From: CBDATY01 sp965200445
GTDB taxonomy: Bacteria > Bacillota_I > Bacilli_A > Mycoplasmatales > Mycoplasmataceae
Length of the DNA: 8,325 nt
Direction: 5' to 3'
Assembly (NCBI GenBank): GCA_965200445.1
Contig: CBDATY010000008.1
Coordinates: 1 to 8,325, forward strand
The notes under the pieces were generated by a model that did no database searches, was not told the DNA's origin, and saw only the letters and a program-made list of their open reading frames with translations. This document shows, one piece after another, positions 7,866 through 8,325 of this stretch (the first letter of the stretch is position 1; each line of letters starts with the position of its first letter). The position numbers and the translations under genes are program-made.

Positions 7866-7926
7866 TTTTAGCCAGAATCGCAGGGAAATCCATCGACTTC
7901 TTTTCGTGTCCACGAGGAACGAACAT
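7863..7926 (-). CDS. Putative first coding exon of an unidentified minus-strand gene (partial)
   Basis: Read leftward on the minus strand, an ATG at 7926-7924 opens 21 codons beginning MFVPRGHEKKS and continuing MDFPAILAKK. It then leaves one base before AAG|GTAAGC, a near-perfect splice donor whose GT is at 7862-7861. A second in-frame ATG at 7893 gives MDFPAILAKK alone. The frame is closed upstream by TGA at 7974-7972, so translation must start at one of these two codons if no upstream intron intervenes. Neither start has a strong context (C or T at -3). The exon region is richer in CpG than its flanks. The product is not identified. The start MDF-x-x-IL followed by A-x-KG loosely resembles the N terminus of the SPT2-domain histone chaperone SPTY2D1, but ten residues cannot establish that. 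Alternatively, this could be a non-coding first exon. Confidence 0.35.
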
Positions 7927-7978
7927 TCGAACAACAAAGAAGAACACTTCGGCACTTCGGGCTTCCTTCGTTCAACAT
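7868..7978 (-). other. Overlapping 36-codon frame, possible upstream ORF
   Basis: The minus strand has an ATG at 7978-7976 with A at -3, a better start context than either main-frame ATG. It reads MLNEGSPKCRS onward for 36 codons to TAA at 7870-7868, in a different frame over the whole putative exon. If the transcript begins upstream, this would be an overlapping upstream ORF that limits translation of the MFVP/MDFP frame. It may also simply be chance. Confidence 0.3.
7945..7960. repeat. Tandem 8-bp duplication CACTTCGG x2
   Basis: CACTTCGG occurs twice head to tail (7945-7952 and 7953-7960). On the minus strand this reads CCGAAGTGCCGAAGTG, close to but one base short of the ETS site CCGGAAGTG. 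It lies in the putative 5' untranslated part of the minus-strand exon. Confidence 0.6.
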
Positions 7979-7986
7979 CGTGATCG

Positions 7987-7994
7987 TGACGTCG
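7987..7994. promoter_or_regulatory. CRE/ATF-like site TGACGTCG
   Basis: The site differs from the palindromic cAMP response element TGACGTCA at the last base and contains the full TGACG half-site. It sits within a short CpG-rich run (about 7975-8000), roughly 60 bases upstream of the MFVP start codon on the minus strand, a usual place for such sites in metazoan promoters. No TATA box is convincing nearby. Binding is inferred from position and motif only. Confidence 0.35.
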
Positions 7995-8325
7995 CGTACA
8001 AAATTAGCATATTTCATAACACGAGTAAGTTAATAATAATAGACCTAGAAACAAAGTCCCATATTACCCGACCCGACACAGGTCACAACTGCAGACAATC
8101 TGGAGCTGTAGCTCCTTTTGGATCTTGAAAATGAAATGGAAGTAGATTAAAAAGGTTAAAAAAGTCACTTAAATACAGAAATTATTCCACCATCATGACC
8201 TTGGGGAGGCTGGTCGAGCACCAATGATCTTCCTCGATAGCTCGATCACTTCTAAAGAACATAGTTCGAACTTTAGCATCTTGAAACACAGAATACGGAG
8301 TAAAGCAAAACGAGAATGAGTTTCC
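7995..8325. other. Unassigned right end, possibly promoter DNA
   Basis: No supported gene. A perfect short palindrome GGAGCT-GT-AGCTCC lies at 8102-8115. A 31-codon plus frame (8224-8319) and a minus frame open from the window end to the TGA around 8197-8195 overlap each other; neither shows a recognisable protein or splice signal. If the minus-strand exon at 7863 is real, this is its upstream region. Confidence 0.4.

Noticed and set aside
8224..8319. 31-codon plus-strand frame starting MIFLDSSITSKEH
   Set aside because: Short, with no homology recognised, and overlapped by an equally plausible minus-strand open frame; coding cannot be supported.

Overview
This is an intergenic or intronic stretch of a eukaryotic genome, most likely metazoan. 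About 5.7 kb of the window is a complex tandem-repeat array. The remaining 2.6 kb is AT-rich, has stops in every frame, and shows no bacterial-type gene packing. Near the right end, a minus-strand reading frame runs into a textbook GTAAGC splice donor. I cannot place the species from the sequence.

Positions 1 to about 5700 are one satellite or minisatellite array, and the left window edge lies inside it. Nearly all of it can be cut into monomers of 36 to 52 bp around a shared CTAACTTA core. Eight sharply defined monomer types recur; I name them A to H. They are strung into higher-order units, the clearest being A-B-C-D-E-F (266 bp, 2417-2682) and B-C-D-E-F-G-H (318 bp, 2459-2776). The unit is not fixed: types are skipped, doubled or fused in the core, and blocks carrying rare markers recur 2.2 to 3.1 kb apart. 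From about 5181 the monomers become irregular, and the array fades out between 5700 and 5736.

Positions 5736 to 7860 are single-copy-looking AT-rich DNA with no convincing gene. Three diverged segments (about 6038-6100 plus, 6470-6640 minus, 6770-6940 plus) appear to be copies of one dispersed repeat; the last two form an imperfect inverted repeat around 6700. A short CpG-rich island at 7273-7340 holds two adjacent palindromes.

Positions 7863 to about 8000 look like the first coding exon and proximal promoter of a minus-strand gene. If so, transcription runs leftward and the satellite array would lie in its first intron or beyond its 3' end. The last 330 bases are unassigned and may be promoter DNA of that gene.

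No rRNA, tRNA, CRISPR array, intact transposon or complete protein gene was found. The open frames in the array are by-products of its periodicity.
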